Positions 16,286-23,950 of a stretch of DNA of 64,000 nucleotides are shown here, in pieces. The DNA lies in assembly GCF_900114385.1 (NCBI RefSeq), contig NZ_FOSW01000008.1, positions 62,001 through 126,000 of the forward strand. The letters run 5' to 3'. Every line of letters starts with the position of its first letter. The first letter of the stretch is position 1. The notes beneath the pieces were generated by a model, which was not told the origin of the DNA, did not search any database, and was given only the letters and a program-made list of their open reading frames with translations. Source of the stretch: Geodermatophilus ruber (lineage in GTDB: Bacteria > Actinomycetota > Actinomycetes > Mycobacteriales > Geodermatophilaceae). A program made the translations under genes and the position numbers.

Positions 16286-16686
16286 CCCTGGCGCCGGTCG
16301 CCACCCTGCCGCTGCTCGGGATGACCGAGGCGCTGCCGGGCTTCCCCGGGCACCGGGACTACGTGCTGGTGACGGCCGACGGCGACGGGCGGCTGTTCTG
16401 GCTGCAGTCGATGGACCCCGAGGGGCCGCGGTTCCTCGCCATCGACCCGGGCATGTACTTCCCCGACTACGCGCCCGTGCTGCCCCGCGCGGTGTGCGCC
16501 GACCTCGGTCTGGCCGACCCCGCGGAGGCGCGGCTGTACTGCCTGCTGACCGTTCCCCCGGAGGGGCCGGCCGCCGCGACGGCCAACCTGCGCGCGCCGA
16601 TCGTGGTCAACCCGGCCAACTGGCGGGCCACGCAGGTGGTGCTCCACGACAGCTCACATCCGATCCGGCGTCCCCTGCGCCGATAA
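16282..16686 (+). CDS. fliW: Flagellar assembly factor FliW
   Basis: This 134-residue protein has the FliW beta-barrel pattern, including LPGFPGHRDYVLVTADGDGRLFWLQSMDPEGPRFLAIDPG, DYAPVL, and the closing LRAPIVVNPANWRATQVVL with the family's NL-APIVxN segment. FliW binds flagellin and, when free, binds and inhibits CsrA, so flagellin translation is tied to export. csrA lies 70 bases downstream, the usual pairing. The ATG overlaps the flgL stop. Confidence 0.96.
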   Translation: MTLAPVATLPLLGMTEALPGFPGHRDYVLVTADGDGRLFWLQSMDPEGPRFLAIDPGMYFPDYAPVLPRAVCADLGLADPAEARLYCLLTVPPEGPAAATANLRAPIVVNPANWRATQVVLHDSSHPIRRPLRR

Positions 16687-16756
16687 CTCCTGGGGCGGCA
16701 TCGCCGCCCTCATCCACCGCCATGGACGGCCACCACACACCCACGGAGGGGTTCAC

Positions 16757-17032
16757 ATGCTCACTCTCACCCGCGGCGTCGGCGAGACGATCCGCATCGG
16801 CGACGACATCGAGGTGCACGTCGTCGAGGTGCGCGGCGGCACGGTCCGCCTCGGCTTCAAGGCGCCGCGCGAGGTGACCATCCACCGCGAGGAGGTCTAC
16901 CGGCAGATCGCCGAGGCGAACCTGCTCGCAGCCCAGGTCACCGCCGACACCCTCGGCGCCCTCGCGGCCTTCGCCCCGGTGCCGGCCGACCCCCTTGGCC
17001 CGGCGCAGGCTCCGGAGAAGCCCACGAGCTGA
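16757..17032 (+). CDS. csrA: Carbon storage/translation regulator CsrA
   Basis: This 91-residue protein contains a complete CsrA core in residues 1-60: MLTLTRGVGETIRIGDDIEVHVVEV, GGTVRLGFKAPREVTIHREEVY. The Leu4 and Arg44 region RNA-contact residues of the family are present. A ~30-residue Ala/Pro-rich tail extends beyond the usual ~60-75 residues. It represses translation of mRNAs with GGA motifs at their ribosome site, most likely flagellin here, and is countered by FliW. GGAGG eight bases upstream fixes the start. Confidence 0.96.
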   Translation: MLTLTRGVGETIRIGDDIEVHVVEVRGGTVRLGFKAPREVTIHREEVYRQIAEANLLAAQVTADTLGALAAFAPVPADPLGPAQAPEKPTS

Positions 17033-17033
17033 C

Positions 17034-17110
17034 AGAACTGCACGGAGTCACCCCCTTCTGCTTTGGTGAGAACTGCCCAGAACTGCAACTCGGAGGCTGA
17101 AGCAGCCTCC
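17034..17110 (+). promoter_or_regulatory. AGAACTGC direct repeats and a strong hairpin between csrA and the next gene
   Basis: AGAACTGC occurs three times: 17034-17041, 17069-17076 and 17079-17086. The last two copies are exactly ten bases apart, one helical turn. They are followed by a perfect 8-bp hairpin, GGAGGCTG-AAG-CAGCCTCC (17092-17110). The block could end the csrA transcript and bind a regulator of the downstream gene. No known regulator site matches. Confidence 0.5.
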
Positions 17111-17132
17111 GACACGGGCAAGACCTGCCGAA
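17107..17132 (+). promoter_or_regulatory. Candidate motility-sigma promoter ahead of 17235
   Basis: CTCC, 16 bases, then GCCGAA differs by one base from the CTCA-N15-17-GCCGA(A/T) pattern. It would place the transcription start about 95 bases before the 17235 gene, tying that gene to the flagellar regulon. The -35 overlaps the hairpin at 17092-17110. Confidence 0.35.
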
Positions 17133-17234
17133 GAGATGCCCGGACAACTGCGTCAGGCACAGCGAGTCTTGTACCGGTTACGGGCAGTGCATGCGCGAGA
17201 GTTGCCCCTAAGCACGTAACAGGGGGCGATCACC

Positions 17235-17684
17235 ATGCAACACAACGCAGTCGCGGTAGCCGGCATCGATGCCGGGGTCAGTGTCCCGGCCGGGTTCGCG
17301 GCCGAGTCCGACACGGTGGTCGTCCACGTGCAGCTGCGGCCTCGGCGGGGTTCGGCCCGTCGCTGCCTGGCGATGCTGGCCGAGCTCGCCGACGGGCACC
17401 CCGAGGTCTCCTTCAGCCTCACCGGGCTGAGCAAGGACGACCGCGTCGTCCGGGTGACCGTGGGCGTCGAGCTGGGCCCGCGGACGGCGGTCGCCCGGTT
17501 CTCGCCGCAGGCGCAGGCGGCCTACGCGTTCGTCAGCGCGCTGTTCACCTCGCTGTACGACCACATGCCGGTCTACACGCCCGCGCCGAGCGCTACCGAC
17601 CGCGCGGCCGCCGTCGACCTGATGACCCGCCTGGCCGTGGCCGGCGCGGCGGACCTCGTCCCGGCCGAGCAGATCCCCGCCTGA
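17235..17684 (+). CDS. Uncharacterised 149-residue protein of the flagellar locus
   Basis: I do not recognise a family. The protein has no signal peptide or membrane helix. It contains a plausible alpha/beta core (TVVVHVQLRPRRGSARRCLAMLAELADGHPEVSFSLTGL, then RVVRVTVGVELGP) that reads like an ACT- or ferredoxin-like fold with alternating strands and helices. This is followed by a helical segment (AQAAYAFVSALFTSLYDHMPVY) and an Ala-rich C-terminus. GGGGGCGAT before the ATG is a good ribosome site. A candidate motility-sigma promoter and the direct-repeat block lie upstream. The sigma-like gene at 17756 follows 71 bases later, so the two may act together. Confidence 0.75.
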   Translation: MQHNAVAVAGIDAGVSVPAGFAAESDTVVVHVQLRPRRGSARRCLAMLAELADGHPEVSFSLTGLSKDDRVVRVTVGVELGPRTAVARFSPQAQAAYAFVSALFTSLYDHMPVYTPAPSATDRAAAVDLMTRLAVAGAADLVPAEQIPA

Positions 17685-17755
17685 CCGTCCTCCCGAGCGT
17701 CACTGCGCACGCTCGTCGCGGCCTTGTCTTCCCCGCACAGTCGCCAGGAGATCCG

Positions 17756-18841
17756 GTGAACCACAGCACCCTTCCGACCGAACCGTCCATCCGACGCGCC
17801 CCGCTCGTCTTCGGCGGCATCCCCGAGGCCGAGGGCTGGGCCCTGGCTCCGATCACCCCGCGCGACCGGGTGCACTTCCGCGTCGACCACGAGCTGCCGC
17901 TCGAGGAGTTCCGCAGCGAGCTCCCCGATCGTGTCACCGTGAGCTACGACCAGGGCGAGGGGCTCTACCGGGTCGACGGCGCCTGCGGGTCGGCGCAGAT
18001 GCTGGCCGACTGGGTGCGCGCCTGGTGCGCGGGCCGCGGCTGCACCACGGTGGGCCTGCGGGCGGAGACCGACGTCCGCCGCCGGACGCCGCGGGACCTG
18101 CCGCCGGCCTTCCTGGACGACCTGTGCCGGCACTACCTCCCGCTGAGCCTCAAGCGACTGCAGCGGAACATGAGCACGATCCGGCTGCACCTGCCCGACC
18201 CCGACGACCTCACCCAGCAGGTCAGCGAGTGGATCCTCAAGGCGGTCAGCCAGTACGACGAGGGCAAGGGCGTGCCGTTCGGGGCCTTCCTCGCCACCCA
18301 GCTGTCCAAGTGGGTGCACGACCTGGGCCGCAACGCCCACGGCCGCACCGCGGCGGACACCGAGAACAAGCAGCAGAAGGCGATCGCCGCCTTCGTCGCC
18401 GAGCACCAGCGGCGCCCCAGCGAGAAGGAGCTCGCCGCCTTCATGGGGCAGAGCGTGGCGACGCTGCGCCGCAACTCGCAGACGGTGGCGACCCTCAACG
18501 GGCTGCGCAACCTGCAGTCCCTGGACGGCGGTCCCGAGGCCACCGAGATCCTGCTGCCGGACACGCACGAGGCGCCCGACGAGATCATGGGCGAGGCCGA
18601 GCAGACGCTGCTGTCGCACGCGCTGACGGCGGCCTGCGCGCCGGACCCGACGGCGCGCCGCGACCAGCGGGCCGGTCAGCCCAACGTGCTGGGCTGGGCG
18701 ACCTGGTACCTCACCATGTGGGGCGGGCGGACGAAGACGCAGCTGTCGGCCGAGCTGAACACCTCCGTGCGGAACATGAACGTGCACGCCGACCGGGTGG
18801 AGCGGTCGCTCAAGCTCCGGCTGGTCGAACTCGCAGACTGA
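17756..18841 (+). CDS. Divergent sigma-70-like protein with an extra N-terminal domain
   Basis: This 361-residue protein has a GTG start six bases after AGGAG. Residues ~140-183 (DDLTQQVSEWILKAVSQYDEGKGVPFGAFLATQLSKWVHDLGR) follow the sigma-70 region 2 pattern, including the D-L-x-Q opening, a Y/F-D-x-x-x-G-x-x-F turn and a W-aromatic helix. Residues ~205-232 (RRPSEKELAAFMGQSVATLRRN) resemble region 3, and ~313-350 could form a degenerate region 4 helix-turn-helix. The first ~110 residues (ending WCAGRGCTTVGLRAETDV) are not part of any sigma factor I know. It might be a specialised sigma or an anti-sigma-type decoy for flagellar or chemotaxis genes; function is unproven. Confidence 0.72.
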   Translation: MNHSTLPTEPSIRRAPLVFGGIPEAEGWALAPITPRDRVHFRVDHELPLEEFRSELPDRVTVSYDQGEGLYRVDGACGSAQMLADWVRAWCAGRGCTTVGLRAETDVRRRTPRDLPPAFLDDLCRHYLPLSLKRLQRNMSTIRLHLPDPDDLTQQVSEWILKAVSQYDEGKGVPFGAFLATQLSKWVHDLGRNAHGRTAADTENKQQKAIAAFVAEHQRRPSEKELAAFMGQSVATLRRNSQTVATLNGLRNLQSLDGGPEATEILLPDTHEAPDEIMGEAEQTLLSHALTAACAPDPTARRDQRAGQPNVLGWATWYLTMWGGRTKTQLSAELNTSVRNMNVHADRVERSLKLRLVELAD

Positions 18842-18894
18842 TCAGTTCCATTTGAACGAAAGTGGCTGGAACGGGTCGAACAGCGATCGGGCCT

Positions 18895-18916
18895 GCCGAT
18901 ATCTCTCATCGTGAGA
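18895..18916 (+). promoter_or_regulatory. Candidate motility-sigma -10 and adjacent operator-like palindrome
   Basis: GCCGATAT at 18895-18902 matches the sigma-28 -10 consensus closely; the -35 region (GTCGAA at 18875-18880) is weak. It abuts a perfect inverted repeat TCTCA-TCG-TGAGA (18904-18916) where transcription would begin. The stretch is less GC-rich than its surroundings and lies ~75 bases before the 18976 gene. Confidence 0.4.
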
Positions 18917-18975
18917 AACGGCACGGAGATCCGCCTCGGCGGACCCGTGCGCCGACCGGTGACGGGGGGAGCGTG

Positions 18976-19320
18976 ATGAGCACCCTCGCCGCAGAAGGCC
19001 CCGCGCCGGAGATCCTGGTGCCGCACTGGCTGGCCGCTGCCGACCGCGAGCAGCTGGCCGGCGTCGTGCGGTCCGCGCTGGAGGACCCGGCGGTGCATCC
19101 CGTCGCCGCCGTCCGGCTCTCCGATGTGCTGACCGAGCTCTCCGTGGCCGCCGCGCGCGACGCGGTGTGGCCCGCGCCGGCGGCCCGCGTCCGGCGGGCG
19201 ACCGGCTGGGGGGTCGACGTGCTGCCGGTGCGGCTGTCGGCCGTGGAGCTGGCCAGCGTGCTCGCGCTGCCGACGCTCTCGGCCGCCCTGCGGACCGCCC
19301 TCAGCGGACCTCGGCCGTGA
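18976..19320 (+). CDS. Uncharacterised 114-residue protein
   Basis: I do not recognise a family. The protein is small, soluble and helical (HWLAAADREQLAGVVRSALEDPAVHPVAAVRLSDVLTELSVAAARDAV), with a Val/Leu-rich C-terminal half (WGVDVLPVRLSAVELASVLALPTLSAALRTAL). The ATG at 18976 has GGGGGAG upstream. Its stop overlaps the GTG of the next gene as GTGA, so the two products are likely made together. A good sigma-28-type -10 box upstream suggests it belongs to the flagellar regulon. Confidence 0.7.
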   Translation: MSTLAAEGPAPEILVPHWLAAADREQLAGVVRSALEDPAVHPVAAVRLSDVLTELSVAAARDAVWPAPAARVRRATGWGVDVLPVRLSAVELASVLALPTLSAALRTALSGPRP

Positions 19321-20072
19321 GCCCGCACTCCCTCGGCGGCGGCCTGCTCCAACTGCTGCGCCCGGAGCCGGTGACCGTGCCCGCGCTGCGCCGCGCCATC
19401 GACGATCTGCTGCCGGACCTCGCCGTCCAGGGGCTGCGCCTGGCTGTGCGCGATGACCGGGCCGACGGCCCCGTGGTGGAACTGGAAGAGGGCGAGCGGC
19501 GCGTGCGCGTGCCGCTCCACGACCTCGCCGAGGACATGACCGACGCGCGCGTGCCGTCCACCCCTGAGGGGATCGCCGCGGCGCTGTCGACCTGGGTGGA
19601 TTCCCGGCCGGTGCCGGACGCGACGGCGGCGGATTGCGGCGTCGCCGTCCTGGACTGGACCGACCGGACCGAGACCGCCGTCGGCTGGCAGGTCGTCGTC
19701 CGCCGGGGGGCGCTCGCCCTGCCGTGGACGCCGTCGCCCGGGGCCGACCCCGGGGCCGTGGACCGGATCCGGACGGCGGCCACCGAGCGGGCCGGCGCGG
19801 TCGGCGGCGTGCTGCGGGTCGAGGGGCTCGTGGCGCTGTGGTCGCACCCGGAGGTGCCGCTGCTGGCCTCGGCGGCCCTGGCCGCGCCCGAGCAGCTGCT
19901 GGCCCGGATCGCGACGGCGGGCCTCGACGTGCCGGACCTGCACGTCGTGGTCACCCCGCGCTCCCCGGTGGCATGCGCCAGCTCCGGCGTCGCGGCCCGG
20001 CTGGCCGGCGAGTCCGGGGAACCCTGCCTGCGGCTGCCGTGGCGGCAGCTGACCAGGCTCCGCTGGATCTGA
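19317..20072 (+). CDS. Uncharacterised 251-residue protein co-translated with its neighbour
   Basis: The GTG start overlaps the preceding stop (GTGA). I see no signal peptide, membrane helix or known catalytic motif. The protein opens with SPHSLGGGLLQLLRPEPVTVPALRRAIDDLLPDL. It has a mid-section rich in strands (CGVAVLDWTDRTETAVGWQVVVRRGALALPW) and ends with an alpha/beta segment (DVPDLHVVVTPRSPVACASSGVAARLAGE). With the 17235, 17756 and 18976 genes it forms a plus-strand set of unknowns at the edge of the flagellar locus. A link to motility is inferred only from position. Confidence 0.7.
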   Translation: MSPHSLGGGLLQLLRPEPVTVPALRRAIDDLLPDLAVQGLRLAVRDDRADGPVVELEEGERRVRVPLHDLAEDMTDARVPSTPEGIAAALSTWVDSRPVPDATAADCGVAVLDWTDRTETAVGWQVVVRRGALALPWTPSPGADPGAVDRIRTAATERAGAVGGVLRVEGLVALWSHPEVPLLASAALAAPEQLLARIATAGLDVPDLHVVVTPRSPVACASSGVAARLAGESGEPCLRLPWRQLTRLRWI

Positions 20073-20111
20073 GCCGGACCGCGACGCGGTCCACAGCCGA
20101 ACGGCCGGGCC

Positions 20112-22016
20112 TCAGGCCAGGTGCCCGAATTCCCAGTGCCACGGTTCGGGCTTCTCGCCGCCCGGCCGGGCCCAGTCGGGCTGGACGAATCCGAATCGCC
20201 CGGCGTTCGCGGCCATCCACGCCGACTCCGGCGTCCCGGCGACGTTGATCCCGCCGCACAGGTCCACCGCCAGTGCCCACCCGTGGTTCGACGTGCCCGG
20301 GACGGCCGCCAGGGCCGGCTTGCGCCGGAACGCCGTGACCTGGGCGGCCATCGGGCGGTAGGAGTCGGTGATGCACAGCGGCCGGTCGAACACCGTCGCG
20401 AAGGCGTCGGCGAGCGCGCCGTAGCCGGCCGCGGCGTCGCAGCGCAGCGCGTGGCCCCGGCCGATCGCGCACAGCGCCGTCGACGGGATGCGCCCGTTGG
20501 ACCAGCCGCCCCAGGCCGGCGACACCGGGCCGACCGGAGCGGGAGGTGCGCCGCACGCCCCCCGGCCGGCGGTTCCGGCCGGCAGCGGGGTGTTGGGCTC
20601 CGCCGGAGCCGGCAGGGTCACCCGCACGGCGCCGGACCGGTCGGGCATCGAGCCGACGCCGACCTGGTACGTGGCGGCCGAGGCGCCGACGACCTCCCCC
20701 TCGCCCAGGTAGATGCCCACGTCCGAGCCCCCGTCGGTGAAGACGAGGTCGCCGATCTGCAGCTGGTCGGCCGGGACGGTGGCGCCGGCGGTCCACTGGC
20801 CGGCCGCGGTCGCCGGCAGCCCGTACCCGCCGAGCAGCCAGGCGCCGGCGGTGAAGCCGCCGCAGTCGTAGGCGTGCGGGCCGGTGGCGCCCGGCGCGAA
20901 GGGCGTGCCCACCAGCGCCAGCGCGCTGCTCACGGCGGCGACCGTCTCCGCCGGGAGCACCGTCACCGGTCGGTTGCCGGCGATCGCCCAGGCGACGCCG
21001 GGGATCGGGCGGCCCGCACCGTCCAGCGCGGGGGCGAGGCCTGCCGGGAGCGAGGCCGGGTCGGTGAGGGCGGTCGCCGGCGGTGACTCGATGCCCGCGG
21101 CGGTGAGCACGCCGAGGTACTCCTGCCAGCGGCGCAGCGCCTGCTGGTTGCGCTCCTGCTGCGCCGCGGCCGCGGGCCCGGTCGACAACGCGGCGAGCTG
21201 CGCGGCGACGTCGGTGCCGAGTCCGGCCACCTGCTCCCGCACCGCCGCGAGGACCCCGGCGGCCTGCCGGGCGACGGCGTCGATGGCGGCCCGGGCGGCG
21301 GCGACCTGCCGGGCGGCGACCTCCGCGGCCGTCGCGACGCGCGCGGCCCGGACGGCGAAACCCTCCCGGTCCAGCGTGGCCCGCTCGGCCAGCGCCTGGC
21401 GGTAGAGGACGTCGGGTGTGGCCGCCGGGTCGTGGATGCTCAGATCGAGCAGCGGGACGCGCTCCTCCGCGAGAGACCGGTACAGCTGCGCGGCGGTCCG
21501 GCCGACCGCATCCTGCTCGACGGCCATCCGGTCCCGGGCGGACCGCTCGGCCTGCTGCGCCTGCTCCAGCTCCGCCTGCCGCGCGGCGAGTTCCTCCTGC
21601 AGCTGCCGGTAGCGGCCGGTGCTGTCCCGGAGGGTGGTCTGCGCGGCCAGCGCGAGGCCGGCCACGTCGGTCGGTTCGGCGGCCGTGCCGGGCGCCTGCG
21701 AGCCGGGCACGAGCAGGCCGGCGAGCACGGGCAGCACGAGACCGACGGCGGCCACGGCCAGCCGGACCCGCAGGCGCCGTCCGCCGGCAGCCGGACGGCG
21801 TCGACGCGGCCGGCGGGCGCGGGGCGGGGGACGGCGGCGGGCGGGCGTGGGCCGGCCGGTGGGACGACCGGGGGCGCGTGCTCCCGGGCGCGCAGAGGCG
21901 CCCCCGCCGGCGGCAGCGCGGGCGGCCAGGAGGGCGCGCAGCGCCTCGGCCTCGCGGGGCGTGAGCGGGGGCCGCCCGGCGCCCGGACGGGACGCCGGTG
22001 TGCGTGGTGCAGGCAC
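20112..22016 (-). CDS. Secreted NlpC/P60-like plus M15B DD-carboxypeptidase, coiled-coil (RipA-like layout)
   Basis: This 634-residue protein has an Arg/Pro-rich cytoplasmic tail (1-82), a membrane/signal segment at ~84-104, a long coiled coil (~135-300), an NlpC/P60-like domain (~355-470) and a C-terminal peptidase M15B domain (~515-634). The M15 site looks intact: SYRP (552-555), SNHGWALAVD (576-585; His578, Asp585) and WHWEF (626-630). In the NlpC/P60-like part Cys385 (DCGGF) is present. The position normally held by the catalytic His before VGIYLG is Asp432 (SDVGIYLG), so this domain may be inactive or act as a binding module. The coiled coil suggests regulation by an FtsEX-type partner, as in RipC/PcsB; this is inference. 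Confidence 0.85.
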   Translation of the reverse strand: MPAPRTPASRPGAGRPPLTPREAEALRALLAARAAAGGGASARPGARAPGRPTGRPTPARRRPPPRARRPRRRRPAAGGRRLRVRLAVAAVGLVLPVLAGLLVPGSQAPGTAAEPTDVAGLALAAQTTLRDSTGRYRQLQEELAARQAELEQAQQAERSARDRMAVEQDAVGRTAAQLYRSLAEERVPLLDLSIHDPAATPDVLYRQALAERATLDREGFAVRAARVATAAEVAARQVAAARAAIDAVARQAAGVLAAVREQVAGLGTDVAAQLAALSTGPAAAAQQERNQQALRRWQEYLGVLTAAGIESPPATALTDPASLPAGLAPALDGAGRPIPGVAWAIAGNRPVTVLPAETVAAVSSALALVGTPFAPGATGPHAYDCGGFTAGAWLLGGYGLPATAAGQWTAGATVPADQLQIGDLVFTDGGSDVGIYLGEGEVVGASAATYQVGVGSMPDRSGAVRVTLPAPAEPNTPLPAGTAGRGACGAPPAPVGPVSPAWGGWSNGRIPSTALCAIGRGHALRCDAAAGYGALADAFATVFDRPLCITDSYRPMAAQVTAFRRKPALAAVPGTSNHGWALAVDLCGGINVAGTPESAWMAANAGRFGFVQPDWARPGGEKPEPWHWEFGHLA

Positions 22017-22183
22017 TGCGGTGTCCCCCGGCGGTCTCGGTCGTACGTGGCCGGCCCCGCGTGGTGCAGCGGAGCGCTCGCCGTCGTATCGACGGACCGG
22101 GGGAGTCCCCGGAGGGGTTCAGGGGGCGGTCTCACCCGCCCGGGTGAGGAGGATTCGCGGGTGGCACCCGATCGGCGTACCGG

Positions 22184-22393
22184 TCAGCCGGCCGGGCCGC
22201 TCCGGTCGGCAGGAGCCCACCAGCCGCCGTGGTGGTGCTCGAGCGGGATGCGGAGCTCGCCGCCGTCCTCGGTGGACACCACGAGCTCGACGCGGGCCAC
22301 GCGCCGGGAGGTGCCGTCGAGGTCGACCCTCCGGCCGGTCGCGAGGGGGACGGGCGGGAGGACCAGGTCGTCCTCGGCGCAGGACTCGGCCAT
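22184..22393 (-). CDS. Small uncharacterised protein (69 residues)
   Basis: The ATG at 22393 has a strong GGAAGGAG site seven bases upstream, which is the main reason to call this short gene. The product reads as a single small beta-rich domain (RRVARVELVVSTEDGGELRIPLEHHHGGWW) with an acidic N-terminus. It has no signal peptide and no family I recognise. It lies between the gltA terminator and the cell-wall enzyme gene, on the same strand as both. Confidence 0.65.
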   Translation of the reverse strand: MAESCAEDDLVLPPVPLATGRRVDLDGTSRRVARVELVVSTEDGGELRIPLEHHHGGWWAPADRSGPAG

Positions 22394-22464
22394 CGGGCTC
22401 CTTCCCGTGCAGTCCGCGTGGTGCACCCAGGAGAACATGCTGGCAGAGGGGCCGTGCAGACGCC

Positions 22465-22498
22465 GAGGTCCCGCCGTCCGGGCGGACGACGGGACCTC
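22465..22498 (-). terminator. Second hairpin downstream of gltA
   Basis: GAGGTCCCGCCGTC and GACGACGGGACCTC form a 14-bp stem with a single G-U pair and a six-base loop. It follows the repeated hairpin element at 22501-22563, so the gltA transcript ends in two consecutive strong hairpins. Confidence 0.75.
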
Positions 22499-22500
22499 TG

Positions 22501-22563
22501 GCCCCGCTGCCGGGGCCCTCCGCGAGCCTGCGAGCGGTGGGGGGGCAGCGGGGTCCTTCTTCA
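22501..22563 (-). repeat. Stop-codon-linked repeated hairpin element, copy A (gltA)
   Basis: Read on the minus strand, the gltA stop codon begins TGAAGAAGGACCCCG and leads into CACCGCTCGCAGGCTCGCGG; outer arms CCCCGCTGCC (22502-22511) and GGCAGCGGGG (22544-22553) pair perfectly. Copy B at 27334-27393 has the same lead and the same core but different, still perfectly paired, outer arms. The element probably works as a transcription terminator. Confidence 0.85.
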
Positions 22564-23850
22564 GCGGTCGGCGATGTCGATGTAGGGCCGCTCGGTCTTC
22601 CCGGTGTAGACCTGCCGGGGGCGACCGATCTTGGTGGCCGGGTCGGCGATCATCTCCCGCCACTGGGCGATCCAGCCGGGCAGCCGACCCAGCGCGAACA
22701 GGACGGTGAACATCCTGGTCGGGAAGCCCATCGCCCGGTAGATCAGCCCGGTGTAGAAGTCGACGTTCGGGTAGAGCTTGCGCTCGACGAAGTAGTCGTC
22801 GGAGAGGGCGACCTCCTCGAGCTGGCGGGCGAGGTCCAGCAGCTCGTTGTTTCCGCCGAGCTTGTCCAGCACCCGGTCGGCGGTCTGCTTCACGATCGCC
22901 GCGCGCGGGTCGTAGTTCTTGTAGACCCGGTGCCCGAAGCCCATCAGCTTGACGCCGGGCTCCTTCTTCTTGACCCGCTCGACGAAGCGGTCGATGTCGC
23001 CGCCCTCGCGCTGGATGCTCTCGAGCATCTCCAGCACCGACTGGTTGGCGCCGCCGTGCAGCGGGCCGAACAGTGCGTTGATCCCGGCCGAGACCGAGGC
23101 GAAGAGGTTCGCGTGCGAGGAGCCCACCAGCCGCACGGTCGAGGTGGAACAGTTCTGCTCGTGGTCGGCGTGCAGCACCAGGAGCATGTCCAGGGCCGCG
23201 GCGAGCTCCGGGTCGACCTCGTAGGGCTCGGCAGGGAACCCGAAGGTCATCCGGAGGAAGTTCTCCACCAGGCCGAGGGAGTTGTCGGGGTAGAGGAACG
23301 GCTGCCCGACCGACTTCTTGTACGCGTAGGCGGCGATCGTGGGCAGCTTGGCCAGTAGCCGCAGCGTCGAGATCTCGACCTGCTCGGGGTCGAACGGGTC
23401 CAGCGAGTCCTGGTAGAAGGTCGACAGGGCGCTGACCGCGGAGGAGAGCACCGGCATCGGGTGCGCGTCGCGGGGGAAGCCCTTGAAGAACTGCTTGAGG
23501 TCCTCGTGCAGCAGGGTGTGCCGCCGGATCCGGGAGTCGAAGTCGGCCAGCTGCGCGGCGGTCGGCAGCTCGCCGTAGATCAGCAGGTAGCTGACCTCGA
23601 TGAAACTGGCCCGGCCGGCGAGCTGGTCGATCGGGTAGCCGCGGTAGCGCAGCACGCCGGCGTCGCCGTCGATGTAGGTGATGGCCGACGTGCAGGAGGC
23701 CGTGTTGACGAAGCCGATGTCGAGGGCCACGTGGCCCGTGGTCGACAACAGCTTGCTCGAGTTGATGCCGTCCGCGCCCTCCGTCGCGGGGATCACGGGA
23801 AGGGGCAGTTCTCCACCGGGGTAGCGCAGGGCTACATCTGTCTCGCTCAT
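22561..23850 (-). CDS. gltA: Citrate synthase (type II)
   Basis: This 429-residue enzyme condenses oxaloacetate and acetyl-CoA to citrate at the entry of the TCA cycle. The residues expected for catalysis and substrate binding are seen in LHADHEQN (His220), FGPLHGGANQ (His255), GFGHRVYKNYDPRA (His297) and PNVDFYTG (Asp near 370). Length and the N-terminal beta-strand region (LDIGFVNTASCTSAITYIDG) are those of type II, Gram-negative/actinobacterial enzymes. It ends in the repeated hairpin element plus a further terminator. fumC, on the same strand, lies immediately upstream, giving a small TCA gene group. Confidence 0.97.
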   Translation of the reverse strand: MSETDVALRYPGGELPLPVIPATEGADGINSSKLLSTTGHVALDIGFVNTASCTSAITYIDGDAGVLRYRGYPIDQLAGRASFIEVSYLLIYGELPTAAQLADFDSRIRRHTLLHEDLKQFFKGFPRDAHPMPVLSSAVSALSTFYQDSLDPFDPEQVEISTLRLLAKLPTIAAYAYKKSVGQPFLYPDNSLGLVENFLRMTFGFPAEPYEVDPELAAALDMLLVLHADHEQNCSTSTVRLVGSSHANLFASVSAGINALFGPLHGGANQSVLEMLESIQREGGDIDRFVERVKKKEPGVKLMGFGHRVYKNYDPRAAIVKQTADRVLDKLGGNNELLDLARQLEEVALSDDYFVERKLYPNVDFYTGLIYRAMGFPTRMFTVLFALGRLPGWIAQWREMIADPATKIGRPRQVYTGKTERPYIDIADR

Positions 23851-23903
23851 CAGACAGGAACGCTACTCAGGTCGCGCAAGTTCTGTCCCGTTCCCTCGCC
23901 CTG

Positions 23904-23946
23904 GCGGGGTGGATCCGCAGCCGCACGAGCGGCGGACCCACCCCGC
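23904..23946 (-). terminator. fumC terminator
   Basis: GCGGGGTGGATCCGC (23904-23918) pairs with GCGGACCCACCCCGC (23932-23946) over 15 bp with one mismatch, four bases after the fumC stop codon on the minus strand. It separates fumC from gltA transcription. Confidence 0.75.
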
Positions 23947-23950
23947 GGGG

